DNA of 64,000 nucleotides from Chitinophagales bacterium (GTDB lineage: Bacteria > Bacteroidota > Bacteroidia > Chitinophagales > Saprospiraceae). This document shows positions 35,272 to 44,210 of the stretch, piece by piece. Numbering within the stretch: position 1 is the stretch's first letter; each line of letters starts with the position of its first letter. Location: assembly GCA_013299105.1 (NCBI GenBank), contig JAAFJY010000010.1, forward strand, positions 1-64,000, in the 5' to 3' direction. The notes below the pieces were generated by a model. That model searched no databases and was not told the origin of the DNA. It saw nothing but the letters and a program-made list of their open reading frames with translations. The translations under genes were made by a program, and so were the position numbers.

Positions 35272-37257
35272 TCAAGATTGAAGCTCATAAATGATTAGCT
35301 CTGTTTCAGTAGTCTGTGTCAAGTACTTTTCAGCAAAGAGGTTCAGAATGCCTTCCAGTTTCCTGAAGTTTAGGTTGTTGAAATCCCGATCCCAAGTCAA
35401 AACAAATTTACCCCTACCGATTTCGGTTATGAAGATGTCTCCATTTTCAAAGAAGAAGATGTTGGATATCTCATTGAAGTTGAAGTTTTTTAAAAAGGAC
35501 TGCCCCCCCGCACTGAAAAAGCTTGGTTTTATAATCACTTTTTCAAATCCATCGCCAACCGATTTTAATGACTCACGAGGAGTTAGTAAGTTGATCATTT
35601 CTGCTTGAGGCACCAAATCAACCCTCTCTAATTTTGGGAGTTTCCAAGCCACATACCTGCCGTGGTAAGCGCAACCAACGATGTAAGTAGAGTCGGGGGA
35701 GAATTTTGCGATGTCTAAGCCGAAATTGTGTTCAGTATCTGGATAGCCTACTTCTTTGTAGCCATTTATATGTGTTGGATGAGCCTTTAAAGTCTCTTTT
35801 TTGCCACTAGGAAGTTTATATAGCTGGGAAGTTATAGCATAATTAAAGCAGATTAGGTATTCATGGTTTTTGGAGTATGCATATTTATGATTGCCATTGC
35901 TGAAATCATATTTTCCTAGCGTTTCCCCATCAAAGGTTTTAATATGATGGGTATTGTTTTGCCTGTTGCTGAAAACAATCCACTCTTTGGACATGATGAA
36001 TTGAGCTCCATAATAGGTGTCGATCTCTTTGCTCTGTTCAAGCACACCTTGGTCATTATAGATCAATAACTGTTGTTCATATAGGATTAAGTATTTGCTC
36101 TCCTTTTCCCAAAAAGCAATAGCTCTGATATTTAAGGGCTGTAACTTTCCTTTCTTCAATTTTTTCTTGGGGAGGACTAAGTTCAAGACCTCATTATTGC
36201 CTTTGATGACCCAGTTGTTTACGAAAAAATCATTGGATCCCTCTATAACACCACTTGGCAAAGACCAAGTATTGTCAAATCCTGCGTCGAATTCGTATTG
36301 CTTTTCAAAAATTACTTCGCCTTGAAGATTTAGCTTGAAGATTTTTTTATTCGCCAAAATAAGTACTTCACCAAGCCCATTCATCTTGATGTCAATACTT
36401 GAGCGTTTACTTACATGCTGTGAAAGATCAAGTCTAAGCAGCTCTGAAAATTTGGTTTTGGAAGAGAAAACAAACTCGTCTTGTTTCGAAGGCAAAACTT
36501 TGAAGGACTGGATAAAAGGGTTTTCCAGTGCTAAATCAGTGACTTTGTTAACTTTTAAAAGGTAATCCTCAAAAAATTTCAATTTATCCGCTGCTTCTTT
36601 GGAATCATTTTTTAACATTTTTTCAAGCGTTTCAATGTCGTTTTGAACTCCAGTTTTGATTTGCTGCTTTGCTAAATCTGTATAGCCAGCAAAAAGAAGC
36701 ATTAACGAATTCACATAAGGGAAATTCGGGTTGTTATAGAGCGTTAATATATCTGTTTTATCATGAAAATAGGCGATGAATTCAGGAATTTCTACTTGCA
36801 AAGCCTGGGCCATTGGTACAACTTGCTCATTGACATTTCGAGCGCTTATTAGGGAGCTCTGCACTACCATTTTAAATCTTTGGGTAGGTGTTGGGCTGTA
36901 AAAATGGTCTTTAGTAAAGTCATCCAAAGAGAGTTCGATTTGACATACGATTCTTTTGTAATCGATTGAGGTGAAATCTCTTTGGCCAAATGTATCAATG
37001 TGCCATTTTTTATAAGCAGGAAAATCTACAAAAGCCGAGATGGTAAAATTCAAAAAAATCTGTTCGGTATCCTCATCGTAAACCAAAGGAGAATTGTTAG
37101 GATAAAGATTTAGAATGTGCGCAATCCCATCTTTGGCCCCACGTATAAAGTGCTTATTTGATTTTTTGTATTTGAACCCCTGTTTGTCAAGCTCTTGAGT
37201 TAGAATAGGGACTACTTTTTCATCAATCAGTGCATTGATGGCTTCTTTCTTCACCAT
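35272..37257 (-). CDS. Large protein of unknown function, beta-propeller-like C-terminal part
   Basis: 661 aa, no signal peptide. Residues about 1-140 (EAINALIDEKVVPILTQELDKQGFKYKKS) resemble the start of DUF4304-like domains, a weak resemblance only. The middle third is helical. From about 260 the sequence alternates short strands typical of propeller blades (GEVLILANKKIFKLNLQGEVIFEKQYEF, KYLILYEQQLLIYNDQG, FSPDSTYIVGCAYHGRYVAWKLPKLERV), suggesting a WD-like propeller. It looks more AT-rich than its neighbours (22 G+C in the 60 nt from 36121), which may mean horizontal transfer. No function is assigned. Confidence 0.7.
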   Translation of the reverse strand: MVKKEAINALIDEKVVPILTQELDKQGFKYKKSNKHFIRGAKDGIAHILNLYPNNSPLVYDEDTEQIFLNFTISAFVDFPAYKKWHIDTFGQRDFTSIDYKRIVCQIELSLDDFTKDHFYSPTPTQRFKMVVQSSLISARNVNEQVVPMAQALQVEIPEFIAYFHDKTDILTLYNNPNFPYVNSLMLLFAGYTDLAKQQIKTGVQNDIETLEKMLKNDSKEAADKLKFFEDYLLKVNKVTDLALENPFIQSFKVLPSKQDEFVFSSKTKFSELLRLDLSQHVSKRSSIDIKMNGLGEVLILANKKIFKLNLQGEVIFEKQYEFDAGFDNTWSLPSGVIEGSNDFFVNNWVIKGNNEVLNLVLPKKKLKKGKLQPLNIRAIAFWEKESKYLILYEQQLLIYNDQGVLEQSKEIDTYYGAQFIMSKEWIVFSNRQNNTHHIKTFDGETLGKYDFSNGNHKYAYSKNHEYLICFNYAITSQLYKLPSGKKETLKAHPTHINGYKEVGYPDTEHNFGLDIAKFSPDSTYIVGCAYHGRYVAWKLPKLERVDLVPQAEMINLLTPRESLKSVGDGFEKVIIKPSFFSAGGQSFLKNFNFNEISNIFFFENGDIFITEIGRGKFVLTWDRDFNNLNFRKLEGILNLFAEKYLTQTTETELIIYELQS

Positions 37258-37378
37258 TTTGATTTGATATTTTGTCGTTATGGACTTTACACCATACCAA
37301 GATTATGCAATGGCAGGTGCTTATATTTTTACAAAATACCCAATAAGTATGGAAATAAAAAATCGAATACAAATATTT

Positions 37379-38290
37379 TTAAGAACCCCTCAACACCGCC
37401 TCCAACGCTCCCCGCAACTCCCGATACTCCCATTCAAAGCCCTCATCAGCCATCTTCTGCCCACTCACCCTGGCCCCAGTCAGCACCACATCGGCCATTT
37501 CACCCAGAGCCAGGCGCAGGGCAAAGGGGGGCGTAGGCACTTTGATGGCCTTGGAGCCCAGGACACTCAAGGCCGTTTCTACCAGTTCGATGTTGCGAGC
37601 GGGATGGGGAGCAACTGCATTGTACATGCCCCTCATCGACTCATTTTCCAAGGCAAATTGGAACATGCGGCATACGTCATCAAGGGCTATCCAAGGCATC
37701 CACACCTGGCCATTGCCGAAATAGGGGGCTACGCCAAACTTAAAGGGTTGGACCAATTTTGGCAAAGCGCCGCCCGTTTTGGCCAAAACCACCCCTACCC
37801 GCAGCCCCACGGTGCGGATCCCCGTATTGGTCATGGCACGGATAGAACCCTCCCAAGCTACACAACTTTCGGGCAAAAAACCCTGACCAGGGGCATGGGA
37901 TTCGTCCACCCAGGCATTGCCTTCGACCATGCCATAATACCCCACCGCTGCACTCGATACGAAAGCTTTGGGCGGCTGGGGCAAGGTGGCCAATTCTTGG
38001 CGCAGCAGCAAGTTGCCTTTCACCCGGCTGTCGATGATCAACTTCTTGCGGGCAGGGGTCCAGGGCTTGTCGGCAATGCCTGCTCCGGAGAGGTTGATCA
38101 CGTAATCGACCTGCTCCAGAGCCTGCCGGTCGAGTACATTTTTTTCGGGATCCCAGGCAAAGGTAGGGTAGGGGCCTGCTGTATTGCCAGAGCGACTGAG
38201 CAAGCGCACCTCATGGCCTGCCTTGGCCAATATTTCACAAAGTCTTTTTCCGATCAGGCCAGTTCCGCCAGCAATGAGGGTGATGGGCAT
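37379..38290 (-). CDS. TIGR01777-type NAD(P)-dependent epimerase/oxidoreductase
   Basis: 303 aa. The Rossmann start ITLIAGGTGLIGKRLCEILAKAGHEVRLLSRS (residues about 3-34) has GGTGLIG. NLSGAGIADKPWTPARKKLIIDSRV (about 67-91) and VSSAAVGYYG (about 110-120) are diagnostic of the TIGR01777 group related to plant chloroplast SulA. The C-terminal DUF1731-like part has PTPPFALRLALGEMADVVLTGARVSGQKM. The substrate is unknown. It is 39 bp downstream of the flavoenzyme gene on the same strand and probably co-transcribed. Confidence 0.92.
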   Translation of the reverse strand: MPITLIAGGTGLIGKRLCEILAKAGHEVRLLSRSGNTAGPYPTFAWDPEKNVLDRQALEQVDYVINLSGAGIADKPWTPARKKLIIDSRVKGNLLLRQELATLPQPPKAFVSSAAVGYYGMVEGNAWVDESHAPGQGFLPESCVAWEGSIRAMTNTGIRTVGLRVGVVLAKTGGALPKLVQPFKFGVAPYFGNGQVWMPWIALDDVCRMFQFALENESMRGMYNAVAPHPARNIELVETALSVLGSKAIKVPTPPFALRLALGEMADVVLTGARVSGQKMADEGFEWEYRELRGALEAVLRGS

Positions 38291-38329
38291 GGATTATTTG
38301 TATTTGAAACCTCAAACATTCAAACCGGC

Positions 38330-39673
38330 TCAAAGTTCAAGCCGAGGCCTGCTGTGCCAGGGATTGAACAAGCCTTCTGGGTCGTGTTGCCAACGAATTT
38401 GGTCCAGTTTTTGCAAATGTGCATCCGAGACAAAGCGGGCTGTGCGCTTGTGCAGGCCCTCGTCGGCTAGTTGAATACCCCGGGCCAGCGGCTCCATTTT
38501 TCGCATCAGTTCGGGGGCCCAGCTTTCGTATTGCGGGGTATTTGCCGGGTTTTTCCAGGCTCCATACAAGGCGATGTAAACCTTGTCTTCCATCGAAAAT
38601 GCCATTTCGCTCCTGCGTTGGGGCGGCTGCCAATTGAGCCAGAGCAGGTGTGCAGGCGGCGGTGGCATGGTCGCTGCAATGGTTTTCAGGTGGGGCATCA
38701 GTTCGTCGATCGGGGCCGAGGTCCACATATTGTCCACGCCCCAATGGTGTTGGTAGGGGTAGTGGGTCATGGTCAGGCGGTACATGTGCTTGATGTGCAG
38801 GGGAACAAACGGGACGCGCAAGGTAGCCTTGCTTTTGATCGGGCTGTTTTGCAAAAAAGCCTTGGCCTCGTTCAGTTCGTCCTTGCTATCGGCAAAGATG
38901 GGGGCCACGGCTTCGATGCCCGGGCCCAGCAAGTTGAGTGCATTTTGGCTCATCAGCAACTGGAATTCCACCGCAGTGGGCACATTGGGGCCTACCTCGT
39001 GCGCCCAACGGAAAACGTGCTCCAGGTGCTTGTTGGAGAAAACATGGGCCATCATGCCATAATATTTGGGCTTGGGATAAAGCTGGAGGTGAAAACAAGT
39101 GACCACCCCAAAAAAGCCCGCCCCTGCGCCCCGTGCTGCCCAGTATAGGTCGGCATTTTCATGGGGGCTGGCAAAAACGTAGTCGCCATTGGCGGTCACG
39201 ATGTCGAGCCCGATCACGCTTTCGCAGGCCAAGCCCAGTTTGCGGCCATTCCAGGCAAAGCCCCCTTGCAAGAGGTAGCCGCCAATGCAGACTCCCTTGC
39301 AGTGTCCTGCCGGAAAAAACAGCCCCCGGTTGAACAGTTCGCCGAGCAACACACTGCCACCTACACCAGGCCCTGCGGTGGCAGTCATGGCCGCGTGGTC
39401 GATGGCGTAGCGGTTGAAGCCCTTCATGTTGATCAGGATGCTGCCCTCGCGCAAGTGATTTGCCGACCAGGAATGCCCGCCGGAACACACGCTGATTTTT
39501 AGGCCATTGGCCTGGGCGTAGCGCACGGTGGCGATGATGTCGTCCACGTCTTGGGGTTCGACCATCATTTCTGGGCGGCGGCCAGGGTCGTGCTGGTTGA
39601 AGAGGGTGGAGAATATGGCTTTTTCAAAGCCCGAATCGGATTTTTTGCTGAGTTTGCCTTTGATTTTTAGCAT
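38330..39673 (-). CDS. BBE-type FAD-linked oxidoreductase
   Basis: 447 aa flavoenzyme of the berberine-bridge/glucooligosaccharide oxidase group. His67 in CSGGHSWS is the probable 8-alpha-histidyl FAD attachment residue, and Cys125 in PAGHCKGVCIGGY lies where bicovalent members have the 6-S-cysteinyl link, so both links may form. VIGLDIVTANGDYVFASPHENADLYWAARGAGAGFFGVVT is the typical PP-loop FAD domain. No signal peptide is visible. Many members oxidise sugars or alcohols and make hydrogen peroxide; substrate not inferable. It may be co-transcribed with the epimerase gene. Confidence 0.88.
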   Translation of the reverse strand: MLKIKGKLSKKSDSGFEKAIFSTLFNQHDPGRRPEMMVEPQDVDDIIATVRYAQANGLKISVCSGGHSWSANHLREGSILINMKGFNRYAIDHAAMTATAGPGVGGSVLLGELFNRGLFFPAGHCKGVCIGGYLLQGGFAWNGRKLGLACESVIGLDIVTANGDYVFASPHENADLYWAARGAGAGFFGVVTCFHLQLYPKPKYYGMMAHVFSNKHLEHVFRWAHEVGPNVPTAVEFQLLMSQNALNLLGPGIEAVAPIFADSKDELNEAKAFLQNSPIKSKATLRVPFVPLHIKHMYRLTMTHYPYQHHWGVDNMWTSAPIDELMPHLKTIAATMPPPPAHLLWLNWQPPQRRSEMAFSMEDKVYIALYGAWKNPANTPQYESWAPELMRKMEPLARGIQLADEGLHKRTARFVSDAHLQKLDQIRWQHDPEGLFNPWHSRPRLEL

Positions 39674-40333
39674 GATTTGGTTTCAATCAGGATTTACAAA
39701 ATGATAGGATTAACAGCGAGATTTACAGGATTGCTTGCTTGACCTTGACCATTAGTTTTTTGTCTGAACTGTGATGACTGTGATAGCTGTGAGGTACATG
39801 ATGCCGACATGGCGTAGACCGCTACTTTTTGTCAGGAGCAGGATTGTCAAGATTGCCTGCTTTCACGCGCCGTGTCACGCTTCGCGTGAGAGCGTAACAC
39901 AGCGCGGTCATAGAACGCTGCATGTTCACCATAAAAATCACAAAAATTCACAGCCACAGAAACTTCTCCGAAGTTTTCAGGAATTACCAAGCGGAGTTTT
40001 TCTCTGGAGCAGGATGTCCAGGATTGGCCTGCTTTGTGGTCAAGCGCACAATATGTTCATCACAAAAGGGTGCGGCTCCAATCTGATAAAAAGTCAAGCT
40101 TTTCACGAATACTTGATCGGAGCCCTTGACTTTTTTGTTTCTTTTTTTGTCAAGAAAAAAAGAAAAAGGGCTTTATTTGAATACCAATATATCAGACTTG
40201 AGTGTACTTTTTCGTTTAAAAGTACATCAAACGAGAGCCGCACTCTCACAACCTCACAGTTCAGACATTACCGAGTACATAACCAGCAATTGAACCCGGA
40301 TTTCCTCTCTTCAACCTTCAATATTTCAACTTT
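39674..40333. other. 660-bp intergenic region with family C remnant
   Basis: About 39756-39980 carries family C words (TTTTTTGTCTGAACTGTGATG, GCGGTCATAGAACGCTGCAT, ATAAAAATCACAAAAATTCA) and the right end CTTCTCCGAAGTTTTCAG. A GC-rich hairpin TCACGCTTCGCGTGA lies at 39877-39891. From 39981 to 40333 no gene is supported; a + strand frame through the region is not convincing. Confidence 0.55.
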
Positions 40334-41137
40334 TCAACCCCTTTCCCCAAACTCCGCATACAAATCCGGCAATATCCCCGCCAGGTGGTTCATCTCCTCG
40401 GCACAATGGGTCATCAGGTCGATGCCGCGTTGCTTTGGCAGGCGGATGATTTTTTGCAAAAAACTGGATACCAGTGCTGGCAATACACCCGACCTGCGCA
40501 ACTGAATACCAGCCCCTCCGAACCAAAAACGCGAGCGCATCTCGGCCCCGTCGGCAGTAGCGCGCACCTGGTGTACCAACCAACCAAAGTCGATGGGGTA
40601 ATCGCGGTAACCCACCCGGGCGCAAATGAACACCACCTGGTTTCGGTCGCTGGTATGCCGTGGATCGATGCCCAATTCGCTGGGATCGACAAAGCGGATG
40701 CAAGCTTTTTCGAGGGATTTACCGATGTACTCTTCGATCATCGAACTGCGGCCAACGTATGCTACTTCGTCGCTCCCGTCTTGCCAGCGGGCGTCCACAT
40801 GGGCCTTGGGATGCCAGAGCTTGTAGCGATTGGCCCGGCAGCCATGCCAACCAAACCACCAGTGCCACATCTTGGGCGATACCCCCGGCATGGAGGTCAA
40901 AGCAACGATGCTGATTGCGCCATTCTTTTCCAGGGAATAGCCGTTTTCGACGGCAGCGTAGCCGGGCTTGCACATGGCCGCGACCTCGCCCACTGGCGGC
41001 AAAGTATCCGCAGGCAGCGGCGATTGGGCCAAACCCTGCACAATGTGGGTTGGGATGGGAGCCATGTCTTCGTTGAAAAAACGAGCATAGGGGGTGTCGT
41101 GGTCTGGCGGGCGATAGCCGAGGTAAGTATTGGGCAT
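40334..41137 (-). CDS. DAPG hydrolase (PhlG)-like C-C bond hydrolase family protein
   Basis: 267 aa with the layout of the PhlG family, zinc enzymes cleaving carbon-carbon bonds in acylphloroglucinols. WHWWFGWHG (His92, His98) near residue 95 and WHPKAHVDARW (His109, His113) hold candidate zinc ligands. The C-terminal MTHCAEEMNHLAGILP has the H-x3-E pair (His244, Glu248). Pseudomonas PhlG degrades 2,4-diacetylphloroglucinol; no phl genes are here, so a different substrate is likely. It starts 153 bp from the WYL regulator gene, divergently transcribed. Confidence 0.78.
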   Translation of the reverse strand: MPNTYLGYRPPDHDTPYARFFNEDMAPIPTHIVQGLAQSPLPADTLPPVGEVAAMCKPGYAAVENGYSLEKNGAISIVALTSMPGVSPKMWHWWFGWHGCRANRYKLWHPKAHVDARWQDGSDEVAYVGRSSMIEEYIGKSLEKACIRFVDPSELGIDPRHTSDRNQVVFICARVGYRDYPIDFGWLVHQVRATADGAEMRSRFWFGGAGIQLRRSGVLPALVSSFLQKIIRLPKQRGIDLMTHCAEEMNHLAGILPDLYAEFGERG

Positions 41138-41242
41138 GGTACGCGGGTTTTGGTGGTGGAGGGGAAGATAAGGGAAAAATGGGAAGGGTGTATTTGATTG
41201 GAATCAATGTGCGTACCAAGGGTAGCTTTTTTGTTAATACTG

Positions 41243-41273
41243 TTGTTATCGTGTTTGAAAAACACTATATTTG
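41243..41273 (+). promoter_or_regulatory. Bacteroidota-type promoter of the WYL regulator gene
   Basis: TTG at 41243-41245 and TATATTTG at 41266-41273 are 20 nt apart, a full match to the Bacteroidota pattern. Transcription is predicted to begin near 41280. An ATG at 41279 would be at the transcript start, so the ATG at 41291 is chosen for the gene. Confidence 0.6.
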
Positions 41274-41290
41274 GAAAAATGCCCTTGCCC

Positions 41291-42172
41291 ATGACCGATC
41301 AACAAAAAATTCTCCGTGTTTTCAAGCTCATTCAATTGTTGAGCCGCCCACCTTATTACAATGTACCTCAACTGGCCAGGTACATCAACACTTCAGATCG
41401 CAGCATTTACCGGTACCTGGAAACCCTGAAAGCAATTGGCTACCTCATTGACTGTGACGAGCGCAACCGCTACTTCCTCATTTTGGATTACCGCAGCAAG
41501 CAAAACAATCCTTTAGAGGTTCACGAATGGATCCATTTACAAGACTTGATTGCCCAATTGGGGGCGCATGATCCATTGGCCCAAGGCATTTTGGCCAAGT
41601 TGCATGCCCAAGGCACCCTCATTCCGGCAGCTGATTCGCTCAATCGGCTCTACACCTATCAAAACATCCAAGCCTTGACCACCGCCATCCAGGAAGGGCT
41701 ACAAGTTAGGTTGTGCGATTACCATTCTGCTTCCAGCAATACGGTGAGCGACCGGGTGGTGGAACCCGTACAATTTGCCGTGGACTACACCTACCTCTGG
41801 GCCTTTGACCCCAAACATGCCGAGCAAAGGCAGTTCAAATTGGAGCGCATTGGTAGGGTAGAGGTGCTGGCCGAGCGCATCAGTGAACAGCGCTTGGCCG
41901 AGGCCCTGGACATTTTTGGCTTCAATGGTCCGCAATGGCTGCCCGTACACCTAAAACTGAGCAACTACGCAGGCCAGTTGCTGCTGGAAGAATTCCCAGC
42001 CTGCAAGGGCGAAGTGCAAAAAGTGGAGCAGCATTATGTATATGTAGGCCAGGTACGCGATTGGCGGGGCATCGGTCGCTTTGTGCTGGGCCTGCCTGGT
42101 GAAGTGGAGGTTTTGGAGCCGGAGGAGTTTCGGGGGTATTTGCGGGAGCGGGTGGGGAGGAAACTCTATTAG
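41291..42172 (+). CDS. WYL-domain transcriptional regulator (YafY-like), probable CRISPR-Cas regulator
   Basis: 293 aa from the start at 41291 (MTDQQKILRVFKLIQLLSR). N-terminal winged HTH, about residues 4-60, with YNVPQLARYINTSDRSIYRYLETLKAIGYLI as the helix-turn-helix. The central WYL domain is ALTTAIQEGLQVRLCDYHSA to DYTYLWAFDPKHAEQRQFKLERIGRVEVL. The usual W-Y-L residues are altered, so ligand binding may differ. The C-terminal extension ends RERVGRKLY. WYL regulators are repeatedly found beside CRISPR-Cas and phage-defence loci. It lies 127 bp upstream of cas8b on the same strand, with an inverted repeat in the gap. Confidence 0.88.
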   Translation: MTDQQKILRVFKLIQLLSRPPYYNVPQLARYINTSDRSIYRYLETLKAIGYLIDCDERNRYFLILDYRSKQNNPLEVHEWIHLQDLIAQLGAHDPLAQGILAKLHAQGTLIPAADSLNRLYTYQNIQALTTAIQEGLQVRLCDYHSASSNTVSDRVVEPVQFAVDYTYLWAFDPKHAEQRQFKLERIGRVEVLAERISEQRLAEALDIFGFNGPQWLPVHLKLSNYAGQLLLEEFPACKGEVQKVEQHYVYVGQVRDWRGIGRFVLGLPGEVEVLEPEEFRGYLRERVGRKLY

Positions 42173-42237
42173 CTCAATTTAACAAAAAGAATATGTCAAA
42201 TAACAGTAAACCTGCGAAAAATTCTTCCGTATATGAT

Positions 42238-42258
42238 CATTGACGGTAGTTGTCAATG
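42238..42258. promoter_or_regulatory. Candidate operator: 21-bp inverted repeat before cas8b
   Basis: CATTGAC (42238-42244), a 7-nt spacer, then GTCAATG (42252-42258) is a perfect 7+7 inverted repeat, ending 41 nt before the cas8b start codon. A further GTCAA half-site lies at 42195-42199. Position and symmetry suit binding of a dimeric regulator, most simply the WYL protein encoded just upstream. No clear -7 box was found around it. Confidence 0.5.
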
Positions 42259-42299
42259 GGATGGGGGAGATTTGTGGAAAGAATAAAAAACTAAAAACC

Positions 42300-44192
42300 A
42301 TGCTAGATACACTTTATGCGATTGGCAAAGAACTCAGTACCGACCGGGACCCTTGGGAGGATATCTTACTGAATACAAAGGCTGATGACCGGGAAGGTAA
42401 AGTCAAGTTATTGAACTTGAAATTGATTTTTGATTTGGATCAAGGAACCCTAATTGCTTCTACCGATCATCTCGAAAGTTATTCTGGAGAGACTGAATCA
42501 TTACGATCCAAAGGGGCGATCAAAATTCAAGGGGGCAATAATAAATCGATTTATGTTGCTTGTTTGAGCCAAAAAATTGAGCAAATTTTCAAGACTTTTT
42601 TTGGCAAACCTGAGAAGAAAGGCAAAGATGTGCAGAAAGGTGAATTTATGGAATCAATAGAAAAAGAAACTCCTCAGCTAATTGATAGCCAATTGTATAA
42701 AGTATTGGATCAAAGCAAAGGGTTGGGGGAGCAATTTTTTGAATTGTTCTGGAATCAGAAGAACGGAAAGTTGGATTTTGGGAAATTCAAGGAAAACCTA
42801 AAGCTCGCAGCAAATGATCAAGTTGTACTGGCTTATGTTGTTGTGAAATCAATTGCACATGGCTTAGATATGGTGAATTTTGCCGCTTTGGAAGGATACG
42901 AAGCTTTCATAGAGGCTAAATTCTTTTCCTCTTCAGCCAGTCAAGGGGGTGGAGCCCTTAAATTGTGCTACGCAAGTGGGAAAATGGAAACAGATGTTGT
43001 CGATGCTGAGTTTTCGACTCGGTACAACATCAATAAGTTTTTTGTTAAGACCACTCAGAATTTTGCAAATAATTTTAATCCTAATTTTTATGGAAAAAAC
43101 TACCAGTTATCGGAGCAATCAAAGTTATATCTATCACGTGGATCTGATTATATTTTAGCCCCTCAAAATAGCCTGATTGTGAGTATCGCAGGATTGTCTC
43201 ATGCAGTGATTCCTCGTCTTTTTAAACAAGAAAAGTTCGAACTTGGCAAGAGACTCTCAAAACTCAATGTTACGAACGAGCTTATATTCAGTCCCAGTGA
43301 AATTGAAAAACTTGACACCTACTTCGATTTAGTTTCAGAGACAGATATTTATTGGTTGTCATTTGCAGCCATTGATTCAGATGGGAATTATTTCAAGATA
43401 AGTAAGCAAATTTTGGATGTTCCTAATTTTTTTCTGCTTGACTTAATTGATGAATTTAGAAAAGTTAGTAAGACTTTGCAACCCTGGTTAGGTCGTTTCG
43501 CATTGAATCTTTACAGCATTTTCAAGGTGATTCCAGTCCGTGATGGGTTGGTCAATCAAGCCTTACAACTATTCTCTCAAATTCTTGAAAAGCGGAAAAT
43601 TGATAGAAAAGTCGTTTTCGCTCACTTCAAGAACCTGGCACTTTGCCATTGGCATGAGAGCTATAAAAAATTCAAAAATATTGAATCGCCAAAGGACCCA
43701 AATTTTGATTATTCGATCAAAGACGGTGTATTTCGATACCTGGGATTCCTAAAAGTACTTCAGCACCTTGACTTAATCCAAAACCAAACCACAATGGAAG
43801 AAAATGAAAAAATCAGCTCTGCGGACATTGCGGAGGACATTCAAGCTTTCTTCAGCTCAATGAGTTACAGCGCTGAACAGCAGGCTCTATTTTATTTGGG
43901 TAGGGCACTCAGCCAAGTAGCTTATGCGCAAAGTGAAAAAGGCTTGAATAAACGCGTATTACAAAAAGTCAATTTCAATGGCATGGACAGCCGCCATTTA
44001 GGGCGATTAGGAACTGACTTGTTTGAAAAAGCGGTACAGCACAAAGATTTACTGGATAAAGTCCAATGGAATCTGGCTGAATTTAATCGACGGTTTAATC
44101 CTTCTAACTGGCACATGAATCCGCAAGAAGCCACCTTTTATCTTCTGTCAGGCTACACCTATGGCATCAAGTCCAAACAAACCAATGCTTAA
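42300..44192 (+). CDS. cas8b: Type I-B Cascade large subunit Cas8b (Csh1/TM1802 family)
   Basis: 630 aa from the start at 42300 (MLDTLYAIGKELSTDRDPWEDIL); the in-frame 42240 start overlaps the inverted repeat and is not preferred. The N-terminal segment and the long middle (SQGGGALKLCYASGKMETDV, FNPNFYGKNYQLSEQSK) fit the Csh1/TM1802 group. The C-terminus is helical (AEDIQAFFSSMSYSAEQQALFYLGRAL, about 565-590), as expected for the fused small-subunit-like part. It recognises the PAM and recruits Cas3 in the effector. It is the first gene of the cas operon and markedly AT-rich (16 G+C in the 60 nt from 43021). Assigned largely from position and length, since Cas8 sequences are poorly conserved. 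Confidence 0.85.
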   Translation: MLDTLYAIGKELSTDRDPWEDILLNTKADDREGKVKLLNLKLIFDLDQGTLIASTDHLESYSGETESLRSKGAIKIQGGNNKSIYVACLSQKIEQIFKTFFGKPEKKGKDVQKGEFMESIEKETPQLIDSQLYKVLDQSKGLGEQFFELFWNQKNGKLDFGKFKENLKLAANDQVVLAYVVVKSIAHGLDMVNFAALEGYEAFIEAKFFSSSASQGGGALKLCYASGKMETDVVDAEFSTRYNINKFFVKTTQNFANNFNPNFYGKNYQLSEQSKLYLSRGSDYILAPQNSLIVSIAGLSHAVIPRLFKQEKFELGKRLSKLNVTNELIFSPSEIEKLDTYFDLVSETDIYWLSFAAIDSDGNYFKISKQILDVPNFFLLDLIDEFRKVSKTLQPWLGRFALNLYSIFKVIPVRDGLVNQALQLFSQILEKRKIDRKVVFAHFKNLALCHWHESYKKFKNIESPKDPNFDYSIKDGVFRYLGFLKVLQHLDLIQNQTTMEENEKISSADIAEDIQAFFSSMSYSAEQQALFYLGRALSQVAYAQSEKGLNKRVLQKVNFNGMDSRHLGRLGTDLFEKAVQHKDLLDKVQWNLAEFNRRFNPSNWHMNPQEATFYLLSGYTYGIKSKQTNA

Positions 44193-44210
44193 CCTCTAAA
44201 CTAAAGAATC

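Noticed and set aside
37280-38470. 396-codon + strand frame antisense to the epimerase gene
   Set aside because: It is the shadow of a gene with clear Rossmann and TIGR01777 motifs on the other strand.
39771-40505. 244-codon + strand frame over the intergenic gap and the PhlG-like gene
   Set aside because: It runs through family C remnants and then antisense to a well-supported gene.
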